Notes: generated from the sequence alone by a model not told the origin. 64,000 nt of DNA from Acestrorhynchus altus (GCA_034509495.1 CM067518.1:7669271-7733270); one strand, 5' to 3'; shown: positions 1 to 10,810, counted from the first letter of the stretch. Translations and numbers: made by a program.

Positions 1-719
1 TCTTGCTATTCTGCCACTGGATTGTCCTAAAAGTCAAGTAAATTCTGATTTGTCTCTTCAGACACGCATCAGATTTAAGTACCAGATTTGTGCCATTTTA
101 CCTGCTGGATGAATGTAGAACCAGGGAAGTCAGGTCATCTGTTTGAGAGCTAAAGTACAGTTTGGTCATGAAATAAGACAATGCTCAAAAACACATAAAC
201 ATAAGGGTCTGCAGACCCAGATTACTCTCAGCCCATCACTTTCCCTCACAATCAACCCTGTATATCCCTGTTAAGGGTCTGGGTAATTTTTCAGAAACTC
301 TCAAATATTAGATATAGGATAAACATTTTATATTTTAATAAGTTATCAAAAAAGAACTGTACTATTTAACCCTAGGTAGTAAAACACAATAAGATGTTTA
401 ATTAATTATATACATTATTTTTTTCATTCCACTATGTATATATGTTAACAAATTTACTCATCTGTATTTGCACAAATTGGGGACTTTTGTATTGTGTTGT
501 AAATAGACCAACAATTATACTAGCAATGCCAACTTTGTGATTCTTATTATTTGTCATAAAAATATGAACGTGCACACAAGTTAAAGATTTTACTTTCACT
601 TCGCAGAATGACAATATAATGTGTACACTATGGTACCTAAAAATGTCTCATTAGGGCAGGAATGTATGACTGCAGTTCTGAAATTAATCACATAGAGGGG
701 CCAAGAACACTCTATGGCA
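1..719. other. Non-coding sequence upstream of ZFP64
   Basis: AT-rich sequence with stop codons in all frames. I recognise no gene, RNA or repeat here. It would be intergenic or distal upstream sequence of ZFP64. Confidence 0.6.
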
Positions 720-880
720 GGGGGGACTCCAGTCCTGGAGGGCAGGATTCCTGCACAGTTCTGTGCTTTTTTCACCCAGGCACACCTGATTCAACTCACC
801 AGTTCATTCCCAGGTGCACTTGGCATGCTGGAGTGGGGAAATCAGCAAATTGAGCTGGACTCTCACTGACCTGACCTGAT
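720..880. mobile_element. Fold-back MITE-like repeat relic
   Basis: The block opens with the phrase CCAGTCCTGGAGGGCAGGAT and continues through CACCTGATTCAACTCACCAG to a GGGGAAATCAGC segment. This layout is shared by a very common teleost non-autonomous DNA element (hAT-like MITE). The family call is from memory; the right-hand inverted end is decayed. It has no coding capacity. Confidence 0.5.
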
Positions 881-1111
881 ACCTTTTATTTCTCTGACAA
901 TGAAAACGTGAGAATTAGGGCCTGAACAACAGCTTAAAAATGAAATCATCTGTCCCAAATGTTCCTCAGAAACATGAGCAGGAAAGATGTGTTACTAACA
1001 GACAATACATCTAGTTACACAATGTGGACTGTCTAAAAGCTGTCTCTGTATGTCAGACCCCATGTCGACATGTCTACTTTTGCTATCACTATTCTGGACT
1101 CTCTGGCATGA

Positions 1112-1380
1112 ATGGCAGAAAAGAGGACTATGAGCAATAAGGACATTATGGACAATTCCAATCACCCTCTGCACACCAACATCAACATAATCAGAGGAGT
1201 CTGTTTAGTCACAGACTGCTCCTTCCCAAGTGCAGGACCAATAGACTTCAAAACTCTTTTGTCCCGCAAGCCATCAGACTGTACAACTCCTCTATGGGGG
1301 AAGAGGGGTAACAGGAGGACAGAGGATGGGAAGGAGTAGTAACCAATAACCTGTAATCTGACCACCACAACAGAACTGTA
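1112..1380 (+). mobile_element. LINE reverse-transcriptase C-terminal relic
   Basis: Translation gives the phrase IMDNSNHPLH followed by a basic stretch (FKTLLSRKPSDCTTPLW). This resembles the C-terminal end of fish L2/Rex-type non-LTR retrotransposon ORF2 proteins, where a D-N-x-x-HPLH motif is usual. It is followed by a TTA-rich simple tail, as expected of a LINE 3' end. The frame is open for 75 codons only, so this is a truncated dead copy. A similar DN-x-SHPHH phrase occurs on the minus strand near 43.8 kb. Confidence 0.45.
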
Positions 1381-1405
1381 ATATGTGCAATAATAATAAT
1401 ATCTA

Positions 1406-1406
<1 letters not shown>

Positions 1407-1465
<59 letters not shown>

Positions 1466-1494
1466 TATTATTATTGTTGTTGTTGTTGTTGTTA

Positions 1495-1529
<35 letters not shown>

Positions 1530-1604
1530 GTTGTTATTATTATTATTATTAGTAGTAGTAGTAGTATCTTCTTTGTTTGTACTGTAAAGATGATGCTGCT
1601 TGAA

Positions 1605-1651
<47 letters not shown>
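1407..1651. repeat. Compound (TTA)n/(TTG)n/(TATC)n microsatellite
   Basis: A long TTA array interrupted by TTG runs ends in AGT repeats. After about 40 bp of unique sequence it is followed by a short CT run and about nine TATC units. The apparent isoleucine-rich frame here is only the repeat read as codons. Confidence 0.95.
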
Positions 1652-2000
1652 TGGATGGTATCCGCTGTAGTTGATGGTAGATGATGGTTAATGTCCATTA
1701 ATGCTAATATAAGGTTTCATTTGAGCACCGCCGATCTCTCGATGTTACACACACAGACAGTTATGATGTAAAGTGCCTTTAATGGCCCGCTCCGTCCTCC
1801 TGCCTGTACAGTCAGGATGCAGTATTCCTTCACCAAGAAAAGCCTTTCATTAGAACGTAAATAAACAACCATATACATAAATACACCTCTTTTGGTGGTT
1901 TGAGTCTTTTCTGGTGGGTTTGTTTGGAATCAGCCGGAGGAGAGATGGGCTACAGTATGGTTAAATAACTTCATACAGAGGCCCTGAGTTTGGGGGGGTG

Positions 2001-2038
2001 GCTCTTGAGCACAGCACGGGCTCTTGAGCACAGCACGG
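2001..2038. repeat. 19-bp tandem duplication
   Basis: Two perfect adjacent copies of the unit GCTCTTGAGCACAGCACGG lie about 0.1 kb upstream of the probable ZFP64 first exon. Confidence 0.9.
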
Positions 2039-2040
2039 GG

Positions 2041-2362
2041 TGATTCCCCACATTGTTTTGGTCACTTTTTAAAGTGGGGCTCGCTTCCCGAACTCCCTCC
2101 TGTAGGTGGCAGCAACGCGCCGTGGAAGCAGCGCCGTGGAGGAGGGAGAAGAAATGGCTGCAGTGTTGTCAGAGAGGCCGGCATGGCGAGGCGCTGCAGG
2201 TAGTGCGGCTCACAGCGGCTTTGTGATGGGCTGAAGAGCTCCAGCTCATCTCTGTGACCCAGCAAAAGTGGCCTCATGTGTGAACATTGTGTTTCAGGTG
2301 CATGTGCACAGATTCAGCTCTGCATCTTCCTGCGAAGCTGACAGATTGACGGATCTGTCTAA
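2041..2362 (+). promoter_or_regulatory. ZFP64: ZFP64 promoter and 5' UTR region
   Basis: This stretch is clearly richer in CpG than its surroundings (GCGCC, CGTGG, CCGGC, GGCGAGG) and directly precedes the ZFP64 start codon. No TATA box is evident, as is usual for housekeeping zinc-finger genes. An ATG at 2154 opens a short upstream frame. A donor-like GT at 2200 and an acceptor-like TTTCAG ending at 2297 could define a 5' UTR intron or an alternative first exon. The transcription start is not determinable by eye. Confidence 0.5.
2099..2111 (+). promoter_or_regulatory. CTCF-like motif at ZFP64 promoter
   Basis: CCTGTAGGTGGCA agrees with the CTCF core CCASYAGRKGGCR at 12 of 13 positions (T for A at position 3) and continues with GC. 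Promoter-proximal CTCF sites are common in vertebrates. Occupancy is not shown. Confidence 0.45.
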
Positions 2363-2384
2363 ATGGCATCCTTTCACGGAGATG
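2363..2384 (+). CDS. ZFP64: ZFP64 coding exon 1
   Basis: Encodes MASFHGD plus the first base of a glycine codon and ends at donor GTACGT. The position -3 base is T and +4 is G, so the Kozak context is only moderate. Use of this start is inferred from the phase-compatible junction with exon 2. Confidence 0.75.
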
Positions 2385-5300
2385 GTACGTCCTGCCTCTC
2401 ATTCCCAGTTAAAGTCACTTTCCGTTGCTTAAGAAGCTGTTGAAGTGCCTTGACTTTGTGGCTGGACAGTCACAACTGTGGGGAATCAGGCTGCTGGGGT
2501 CAGGTGGTGGTGGTGTTTCTGGGGGTTAAGTTCCTTATAAAGCAACATTATGCCCCTAAAAGCCCCTAAAAGCCGATGGTTAATCAAAGATGTGCTCTTT
2601 TGCAGGTATAAATCAGCTGCTGGTGGAGGTGAGCCCAGACATCCACATCTGTGGCTTCTGCAAGCAGCAGTACAACAACTTTGAAGTCTTTCTTGCCCAC
2701 AAGCAAAACGGTTGCCAGATTCCCACAACAGAAACATCCACCCCAAATCCTGCAGCTTCTGGTGGGTTAGATCAGAGAGATAATGTTCTGTGAGAGAAAT
2801 AAAGAGAAGAGCTTTAAGACTGGAAATCCTAACATTACAGTGGCAACAGTAGTCATTGAGAATCATAAAAACAGTAAAAGGAAGGAGGTAATATATAGAC
2901 ATGTAGATACACAGAACCATAATGTTTCAGGCACCAAATCACATTATTTTTTAAAACATTCCTTATTTATAATGTTAATATTGCAGAAACTATACTGTAT
3001 AACTGTATATACTGTAGTCTGTTTCTTGTACTTGGTGCCATGCTATTCTTTTGCCGCTGTAACATTGTGAATTTCCCCACTGCAGGACTAATAAAGGGTT
3101 GTCTTTTCTTATCTGTCTTCGATCAATAAGAGTTTAGTGTAGAAACTCCAGACCCAGTTAGAACAGATGCAGGTAAACGAATAATATGTGAAGAAAGAGA
3201 AGAATTTCTCTTTTGGAAGAAAGGGGTTGAGATCTTGTGAGCTAGTTTGAAGAACAAAGCTTGGTTCCAGAATTCTCCTGGATGCCCCATCAGCTAGCGC
3301 CTGGTTGTGTTCAGTTCCATCACCAGCGAGCGCACCTGATTTAACATTGTTTAAGCACCGATTTACCAAAGCAGTTTTGGATGAGAACTAGAAATAATAC
3401 TGGACTCCAGTGAGGAGAGCTGTGGAGATGCTTTAATGAACAGTGATGGAAAACCATGACTTTCTGTAGGAATGTTGTGTGTTTAATATTAGTATTTTAC
3501 TGTTTGCCCAGATAAGTTTCATTTTTATTGCCTCTCTTGTACAGTACTGTATATCGTCTCTGTTGAGTGAAAAGCACTCATCTCAAAAATGGTGACAAGA
3601 AATGCGGTTATGGAGGTTAATGTAAAATCCAACTTAGTAAATGTAATTTAAGAGCATTTCTATTTTTTCTTTAATTCAGAAAAGTAACTACATGCTTCGA
3701 AGCAACAGTTTAGAATTTCACATGAACATGAACTGGACCAAATAAGCACCAATTACCAAGTTGTAAAAGGCAAACTTTGGGCTGTAATTAATTTGTTTAT
3801 AAAATTCCAAATCACATCTCATCGAATACTTAAACCTGTTTTTTGCATAGAACCCATTCAAGGTTTTGCTTTGGAGGAAGCGTTTCAAACATGTGTGTCA
3901 AAAGTTGTGAAGAAGACCATGACCAAAGCACAGAAAACACCCTCAAAAAAGCTAAAACCTGCACTGGCTCAAAAGAGACACATATGCTGCTTCTCAGGTT
4001 AGTATGAATAGTAATGTGACAAGACAATCAGCATTTAAACATTTTACTGATGTCATTTTTCTGAGTATGTTATTTGCTGTTAGGTTGTACATTCAAAACA
4101 CAGTATGGCCAAAAAGACATGGAAAGGCATATGCTAACTCATACTGGTATGAAATGTCAATATTTCGTCACATAAATACTGATGAAGTCTCATAATGAAT
4201 AATTACTTGTCATTTGTAATAAATATGTCAAAATGTGCTTTCTTGTTCAGGTGAGCGGCCTTTTGAATGTGAACTCTGTCACAAGAGGTTCAGTCGACGG
4301 GACAAACTGAACTTGCATAGCCGTTCACACACCGGAGAAAAGCCACACAAGTGTAAGCACTGCCCCTACGCTGCTGCTGACAGTAGCAGCTTAAAAAAGC
4401 ACCTGCGTATACATTATGATGAGAGGCCCTTTAAGTGTCAGATCTGCCCGTATGCCAGCCGAAATTCCAGCCAGCTTACTGTTCATCTACGCTCTCACAC
4501 AGGTAAGCACATTTACAGACACACAAGTTCTTTTTTTTTTTTTTTTGTAAGTAAATTATATTTATATAACATGTTAAACCAAAGTGAATTACAAAGTGAA
4601 AGATTCACACAGCTTGCATACTTAAGCCATCATGTAAGCCTACATAATTGTTACATTGACCAAATGGCACTGTTGTTTCTATGGCCTGCAAAAGATGACA
4701 AGATGACAAGATGACAAGATACCGCCTTATGATTCCCAATACATATACCTACTGAAATCCTGAGTATCAGTTGATATTTATTTGTTATAAACAAAAATTA
4801 AGTAATCATGTTACAAGTTACTTTATTAACATTGTACATGTGAATGTGTGGTGTTTCAGGGTGGATGTGGTACAGGACTGATTCAGATTAATTCAATTCT
4901 TATCCTGATGAAGCATTTTTTTGCTGATTTTATAAAACAAATTAACCAATCTTTAACTTATCATTGTAGTCAGCAAAAAGGCAAGGCACATTCATGCAGA
5001 TATGTGTGTTTTAACCCACAGGAGATGCACCATTCCAGTGCAATCAGTGTGATGCCAAATTTAAAATCAATTCAGACCTGAAGCGGCACAGCCGGGTCCA
5101 CTCAGGTGAGAAGCCCTACAAGTGTGATCTCTGCGAATACCGCTGTGCCATGAAAGCCAACCTGAAATCGCATGTGCAGCTCAAGCATGATACAGCTGGA
5201 TCGTACAGCTGCCCAGAATGTGAATTCCGCTGCTCAGCCAAAGCAGCCCTGCGCCACCATTCTCGCCAGCACCGGCCTGCGCAGCCACTGCAATGTAGCC

Positions 5301-6487
5301 TGTGCTCATACTCATGCTCTAGCAAGGGGGCGCTCAAGGTCCATGAACGTGTGCACTCAGATGAGAGGCCTTTCAGGTGTGAGCACTGCCCTTTTGCAAG
5401 CAAGCAGCGCAGCAACCTCCTTATCCACAGAAGGAAATGCCATGGGGAGAAAGTTGAAAGGCGACTCAAGGCGGGCAGAGAGGGTAGAGCAGATCAGGGA
5501 CCATCGCCCAAATCTCCTGGCTCACGGTACAGGGCCAAGCTTGAGGCTGCTCGGGCATTTCGCTGCAACCTGTGTGATGCTTCATTTGTAAGAGAGGATT
5601 CTTTGCGTAGTCATAAGAGGCAACACAATAATAATGCACAACAGCAGCAGAACAATGCCATGTCACAGTTACAGACCACAACCATGGCTAAAGTGCCTCT
5701 GCAAGACTCAGGACAGGTTTCATTGGCTGTTGCAAACAACTCGATTCCTTCCTTCAACAGCACACAGCTTAAGATCATCGTCACACCCCCTCTGGGTCAG
5801 GAGGGCACTTTCCTCCAGGCAGCAGTGGATGTGCCCTCTTCAAAACCTGGGACAGTCTTGCTTGGTTCAGAAGGACAGGACATGCTTTTGAACCCTGTAA
5901 TACAGCAGGTGAGTCTGCTAACACCAGTGCAGCAGATTGGCTCAGCAATAGATGGCAGCCATGAGCACCAAACGGTATTGCTAACTCATATTGTGCCCAG
6001 TGAAGAAGAAAACCCACATCAAGAGAGCTTACTACCAATGAATATTTCCTCCCAGACTACAGACCCTACTCAGAGCTTTATCAACACCTGCTCAGCCCCT
6101 TCTTCAGACAGTGGGCACACATTCATCACAGCCTGCTCAGACCTGGACAGCCTCCATGCTCTCATCCAGCAGGGGGGTACAGAGGTCACTGTTGTCACTG
6201 AGGGCAACTCCACAGTTGCCACAAAGACAGACTCCGCCTTCAGACTGCCACTAGGCTTGGACAGGCCTCCTTCTCAGGAAATGACCAAAGAGTCAGGTGA
6301 TAGGGTTCTGGGTGAAGATTCCCCTGGTTTGGTAATGTCCAGTTTAGGAATGGAGCCCTCCAGTACCCTACTTGTACACAGCGTCCCATTATCCATCTCA
6401 ACACAAGACCAACAGCCACCCTTATACCAACTCTCACCCCATAATATCTTCTCTGACTCTAATACGGCAGACAGTAGTGAGGACTGA
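2363..6487 (+). CDS. ZFP64: Zinc finger protein 64 (complete, six coding exons)
   Basis: Spliced coding exons: 2363-2384, 2606-2761, 3851-3997, 4084-4146, 4251-4502 and 5022-6487, with GT-AG junctions all in phase 1, giving 701 residues (human isoform 1 is about 681). The start is the only ATG that splices cleanly into the conserved SPDIHICGFCKQQ segment. An atypical CCHC finger lies at residues 23-44. C2H2-type fingers follow at about 106-128, 136-156, 164-184, 192-212, 220-240, 248-269, 277-297, 305-325, 333-354 and, after a spacer, 395-415. The blocks YAAADSSSL and CQICPYASRNSSQLTVHLRS match human ZFP64 almost exactly. The C-terminus is a Ser/Thr/Gln-rich, finger-free region with LKIIV and QQVSLLTP motifs shared with human ZFP64. 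The family acts in the nucleus as a sequence-specific transcription factor; ZFP64 is reported to drive KMT2A expression and to co-activate Notch and NF-kB targets. Adjacent SALL4 supports orthology. Confidence 0.93.
2606..2761 (+). CDS. ZFP64: ZFP64 coding exon 2
   Basis: The acceptor is TTTTGCAG and the donor GTGGGT. It carries the N-terminal CCHC finger (C23, C26, H39, C44), matching human ZFP64 in the SPDIHICGFCKQQ and AHKQ segments, then a short Thr/Pro-rich tail. Confidence 0.9.
2762..3850. other. ZFP64 intron 2 with a LINE 3'-end relic
   Basis: Non-coding apart from splice signals. Around 2985-3117 it contains GCCGCTGTAACATTGTGAAT and CCCCACTGCAGGACTAATAA followed by a TCTTTTCTTATC tail. 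That is the typical 3' terminus of fish L2/RTE-type LINEs (CCCCACTGTGGGACTAATAAA in related copies). The rest shows nothing recognisable. The human gene encodes extra spacer residues at this point; I found no matching exon here. Confidence 0.5.
3851..3997 (+). CDS. ZFP64: ZFP64 coding exon 3
   Basis: The acceptor TTTTGCATAG and donor GTTAGT bound a frame running from EPIQGFALEEAFQTC to the basic PSKKLKPALAQKRHICCFSG. The last part aligns with the human PAQKRLNCCYPG segment, which supplies the first cysteines of the second finger. Confidence 0.82.
4084..4146 (+). CDS. ZFP64: ZFP64 coding exon 4 (63 bp)
   Basis: A small exon, too short to stand out on its own, encodes GCTFKTQYGQKDMERHMLTH and ends in HT-G. 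It matches the human CQFKTAYGMKDMERH segment. Acceptor CTGTTAG and donor GTATGA are both present. Confidence 0.9.
4251..4502 (+). CDS. ZFP64: ZFP64 coding exon 5
   Basis: Encodes three consecutive C2H2 fingers at residues 136-156, 164-184 and 192-212 with canonical HTGEKP/DERPF linkers. It begins and ends inside the HTG linker glycine. Acceptor TTGTTCAG and donor GTAAGC. This is the most conserved part of the protein. Confidence 0.95.
4503..5021. other. ZFP64 intron 5
   Basis: Contains a run of about 16 T at 4531-4546 and a triple 9-bp direct repeat (GATGACAAG) at about 4693-4721. Nothing coding is seen. Confidence 0.7.
5022..6487 (+). CDS. ZFP64: ZFP64 terminal coding exon 6
   Basis: Starts after CCCACAG with GDAPFQC, exactly as in human ZFP64. 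It encodes fingers at 220-240, 248-269, 277-297, 305-325, 333-354 and 395-415. The last (CNLCDASFVREDSLRSHKRQ) is nearly identical to the human one. A roughly 285-residue activation-like tail ends at TGA 6485-6487. Confidence 0.95.
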
Positions 6488-6950
6488 ATGAAGCACAAAC
6501 AACTTTTTGTTTCACTGATGTGAATATTGCTTATCTTTGAGTAAATTATTGATGCATACACTTAATAATGTTTTTGTTTTGTTTTTTTTATATAAAACTT
6601 CTATGAGATTATCCTCCTGTAGATACAAAAACGAATAAGTTTAATAGGGGTTTATTCTTTCTAGTACAGTTTTATTCTTCTGTTTTTAATATAGAATTAG
6701 CCAATGTGGAATGTACTTCATACTTTTCATACTATTTTAATGATAAAAAATGAACATGAATTGAAGTCTTATGCAGTTTACTCTTTTGAATAGTCTGGAA
6801 AATGTCTGCAAAGTTGAATGTGCCATTAAGTAGGTGTCGGTTCATAAACCAATCATAACATCATGACTATGGATGTAAAACATGTTTCATTGTCTTCCCC
6901 TAATGTGTATGTTCCATACCCCACAGGACCATCACAGAGCAAGCAGGTAT
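6488..6950 (+). other. ZFP64: ZFP64 3' UTR and downstream flank
   Basis: AT-rich sequence after the stop codon. No canonical AATAAA is present in the first 450 bases. Variant signals TATAAA (6591-6596) and GATAAA (about 6742) are possible, so the cleavage site is uncertain. Confidence 0.5.
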
Positions 6951-6997
6951 TGTGTGTGGGTGTGTGGGTGTGTGGGTGTGTGGGTGTGTGTGTGTGG

Positions 6998-7033
<36 letters not shown>
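6951..7033. repeat. Compound (GTGTGGGT)n-(GA)n microsatellite
   Basis: A GTGTGGGT array runs to about 7004, then about fourteen GA dinucleotides. Confidence 0.95.
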
Positions 7034-7035
<2 letters not shown>

Positions 7036-7590
7036 TGCTGGTACAAGTGGTTCAGACACAGCAGTGCTGCTCCAGTGTTTAAAGCCCTCAGTGTCACTGC
7101 TGGAATGAGAATAGTCCACCAACCAGCGTCCTTTGTGCACTAATGAAGGACTAGAGGATGATCCAACACTGCAGAAACGGATGAGCATCTGTCTCTGACT
7201 GATGCTTGTATATGTACAAGGTGGACTGACTAGATCAATGTCTTAATGGAGTGGACAGTGAGTGGACACAGTGTTTAAGCACTCCAGCAGCACTGGTGTG
7301 TCTGATACACTTGTACCATCGCAACACACACTATCACCACCACTATGTCATTGTCCCTGTAGTGCTGAGCATTACCCACCACCCACATATCACCTGCTCT
7401 TTGGTGGCCCTGTGGGGTCCTGACCATTAAAGATCAGGGTAAAGGAGGCTAACAAAGTATGCAGAGATACAGACTACAGTATGTATTCATAGAACTACAA
7501 AGTGCTTCTGTGTGGTAAAAGGAGCGAGTAAAATGGACAGTAAATGTAGAAACACAATGTTAAGGTTGATTGGTGTATGTAACATATACA
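7036..7590 (+). repeat. Fold-back teleost repeat, longest copy
   Basis: The arms 7038-7084 and 7270-7319 are inverted copies of each other (GGTACAAGTG...CAGACACA against TGTGTCTGATACACTTGTAC), with CAGTGCTGCT/AGCAGCACTG inside them. A tail follows with GTGGGGTCCTGACCATTAAA, AGATCAGGGTAAAGGAGGCT and CTACAAAGTGCTTCT. I know this as an abundant interspersed repeat of otophysan fish. Minus-strand copies occur at 23.4 and 51.3 kb. No coding frame. Confidence 0.65.
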
Positions 7591-8669
7591 TTAGTATCAC
7601 ATAATGATTTTTGCTTTACATACACAGTTATTTCTTTGAGTAGGCTATCTTAATATATTTCTTTAAGCTCACTCTGATGCTTTGCAGATTTCACATTGTT
7701 TTAGTTCAGACATTAGCTATTGTGTTTTAAGAACATGTGCTTTGGAATGAACTCCATAATCATAATTACCTATTAACCAAAGTCCAAAGTTAAGTGCATG
7801 CAACATGACATTTGAAACATGCTAGTGGAGGCCCAATATGCAGCTACAAAAATCGAAACGTTATTCCCTGTAGATGGCGATAAAGAGCCATTGAAATGCT
7901 GATTTTGACACAAATGCACAGTGCATGCTCACAGCATTCCAGTGGTGAGCTTTTCGTGTTGAAGTTTTTCCATAGTTTTGAATATTGATTGTGAATGTTT
8001 TTCATGTAGTGGGAATCGTTTTCCCGATCAGATGAATTAGGCTATTTCGCTTTGTATTGTGTATTGTTAAAGTACAGTGAAGTCACAGATATCAAACAAA
8101 AACTCATTCAAATTTGATGCAATACAGCCATGTAGAAATTGAAACACCTTTGAAACAGAGATTGGCTGTGCTGATAAGTTACTTCATCTCCTAATTTGAA
8201 CAGTTAGTCTGTCTGCCTGCACATGTGTGAATAATCTTATTTCCTGTGACAGTTACCAGATAACATCTCTCAGGCAGTTGCAGAGATGCAGAGACAGAGA
8301 CATGAAATATGAATGTGGTGTGTTGCCTCTGCGTTTGCCTGACCACCGGAGTCACAGCAGACCGCTTCCCGTGTCACATGCCGTGAATGCATACTCACAC
8401 AGAGCTAGTCCATACAGATAATGTGTGCGGCCTCTTCCTCTGACAGGCTGAGGATGCTGACAAGAGCACCTGTGTGTGAGAGTCAACAACTCCCATTAAA
8501 CAGATTCCTTTCTTAAAAGAGGATTGTCACACTTCAAAATGTGGGTGTTTGAACTTTCAGGACAATTAACTGAACAGAAAATGCAAAATCATCTGAGTAA
8601 AACATTTGATTTGACATTAAGTCATATTTAAAGTCTAAAAGCATGTCTGTATTACATATTCCATACATA
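7591..8669. other. Intergenic sequence downstream of ZFP64
   Basis: AT-rich, apart from a CTCF-like motif at 7867-7879. I see no gene or recognised repeat. Confidence 0.6.
7867..7879 (+). promoter_or_regulatory. CTCF-like motif 3' of ZFP64
   Basis: CCTGTAGATGGCG fits the CTCF core CCASYAGRKGGCR at 12 of 13 positions and has the same orientation as the promoter motif at 2099. It lies 1.4 kb after the ZFP64 stop codon. Binding is inferred only. Confidence 0.4.
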
Positions 8670-9688
8670 CAGTGGTGCTTGAAATGTTGTGAACCCTTTA
8701 GAATGTTCTATAGTTCCGCATAAACTTGACCTAAAGCAAAGATCCAAAAAGTCCAAAAAGCAGAGAGGGACAACATCACACATTTATTTATTATCTGTGA
8801 GTGGCAAATGTATGTGAACCTTTAGAACTGGATGAATTTGAAATTAGAGTCAGGTGTTTCCCATCAGTGGGATGACAGGTGTGAGTGTGTTGCCTGTTTA
8901 ACAGTTTACCTTTGAACAGGGATCTATCATAGTCTGATCTTCACAACACGTTTATGAAAAAGAATCATGGTGTGAACGAAGAAGATTTCTGAGGAGCTCA
9001 AATGAAGTGTTGTTGATGCTGGAAAAGGTTACAAAACCATTTCTAAACAGTTTGGACACAGTCAGATTCTGTACAAATGGAGGAAATTCAAGACCATCAT
9101 TACCCTCTCCAGGAGCTGTCAACAAACAAATCACACCAAGAGCAAGGTGTGTACAAGTCCATGAGTTCACAAAGAAACCTAAGGTAGCTTTTAAGCAACC
9201 AATGGCCTTTCTCATATTGGCTAATGTTAAGGGTCATTAACTCCACCATCAGAATAAACATTGGACAACTGGTGAATTGGAGTGGTGGAAGGAGAAAGCT
9301 GCTGCTCTCCAAAAAGAACATGGCTGTATATCTGCAGTTTGCTAAAGATCACATCAAGAAGCCCGAAAGGCTACCGAAACAATGTTTTATGGATGGATGA
9401 GACAAATTAACAGTCTCAGCAGTTACTGGGAATGATTACTAGCAATTACTTTGGCACAAGGCAGTCAAACCAATTACTGAAAGCAAAGGTTCACATACTT
9501 TTGCCTCTTCCAGATATGTATTACAGTATTACATCCTTTCCTTCAAAAGATAAATGGTATCAAGTGATTTTTTTGTCTCATTTTATAGATTTAAGTTATA
9601 GATTTACTGTTACTTGGTGAAATTTTAGGGAAAGGTTATGCTGAAGTATTTAACATCCTGAAAGGTTCATAAACATCAATCACCAATG
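8670..9688 (+). mobile_element. Tc1/mariner-type transposon relic with TA target duplications
   Basis: The element begins CAGTGGTGCTTGAAATGTTG preceded by TA. It ends with a decayed inverted version (AAGGTTCATAAACATCAATC, CACCAATG) followed by TA, consistent with TA target-site duplication. Internally, transposase-like pieces are readable on the plus strand: LEKVTKPFLNSLDTV near 9007-9070, then LLSKKNMAVYLQFAKDHIK and a DET (DDE-type acidic) phrase at about 9300-9410. They fall in different frames with stops, so the gene is dead. A second copy of the same family lies on the minus strand at about 48.4-49.2 kb. Confidence 0.8.
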
Positions 9689-10511
9689 TAGAGTGAAAGC
9701 ATAAGTGGGTGTGAAACGGGTTCCGTTTCAGGCTGCATGCAAATTACCAACTTGTCACTGTATTTGTTGATCAATTTTAGTAAATTCATTTTTAAATCTC
9801 ATGAGCAAGTCTGGTCGATCTCAGATCTCAGTGTAGACAAGTGATTGACCATCACAAGCAAAATACTAGGTTTGGTCTTTGGTTAATTAGAAGATGACTT
9901 GGATGACATTTGTCTTGTGGTTTTGCAGTAGTCAAGTCACGTTTGCCTGGTACTTTCGTCAAAGCTATTAGAGCATCTTGTCTAATTGAATTGTACTTCA
10001 AGATGTTTGCAATAAGAGCTCCCTAGATTTAAGTCCATTTCCTCATATTTCTGAAAGCAGAAGCTGTGTGTTGAAAACAGTCAATAGCTGGTGACCTTGA
10101 TGTCACTGTCTCCTGCCCTGTCTTTTTTGTGAGGTTTTGCAAGGAAGTGAAAACTCCATCTGAGTGGGTCTCTCTGAGGAACGAGTGAGCATTGATTTTC
10201 CCGTCACTGCTAATAGTGTTAGCAGCTCAGCACTGACCTTCTCTCTCAATCACTCACTCTCTCTTTCTATATGCATTATGCCCTGGTAGAATATAAGCCA
10301 GTAATTTAAAGGTAAAGGTGTTTAACCAAAGTTGAGACACCATTTAGTACAATATTATGTGGACTAATCATGTAACTTTAATTTTCTCATCAGGCTTTCA
10401 CAAAGGTGAAGGTGAGTGCAAATATTGGCTGCCCTATACTCAACACAACAACAATGTAAATGAATTCAAATGTATTCATTTAATTCATTAATTAATTATT
10501 GGCATTAAAAT
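9689..10511. other. Intergenic sequence
   Basis: No gene is recognised. A perfect POU octamer ATGCAAAT lies at 9737-9744 immediately after the transposon. Single octamers are expected by chance at this scale. Confidence 0.55.
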
Positions 10512-10576
10512 TCATCCATCCATCCATCCATCCATCCATCCATCCATCCATCCATCCATCCATCCATCCATCCATC
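10512..10576. repeat. (CATC)n microsatellite
   Basis: About sixteen CATC units. They form the 5' part of a longer interspersed repeat that continues to about 10.8 kb. Confidence 0.95.
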
Positions 10577-10810
10577 TATCTTATTGTCCTGGTCAGGATC
10601 ACACTGGGTCCAGATCCTAACCTGAGCCCTAAATGCAAGGCAGGAATGCTCTCTGGCAGGGCCAGCATGGATGGTCAATTCCCCTACCACGTGTGTTCTT
10701 GGGAGGTGGTTGGAAACCGTATTGCCCAAAGGAAACACAAGTGGGCATGGGGATAGCACACCAAAATTCTCGCAGTCACTGAAGTGAGAATTGAAACTCC
10801 AGCTATGTAG
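10577..10810. repeat. CATC-associated interspersed repeat
   Basis: TTGTCCTGGTCAGGATCACA, then AATGCAAGGCAGGAATGCTC and GGAAACCGTATTGCCCAAAG, directly after a CATC array. This follows the layout of a widespread fish repeat (CATCCATC...CTGGTCAGGGTCACGG...GCAAGGCAGGAATACACCCT). Origin (SINE-like or DNA element) is not clear. Confidence 0.5.

Noticed and set aside
1383..1670. Poly-isoleucine/valine open frame
   Set aside because: It is the TTA/TTG microsatellite read as codons; no gene context.
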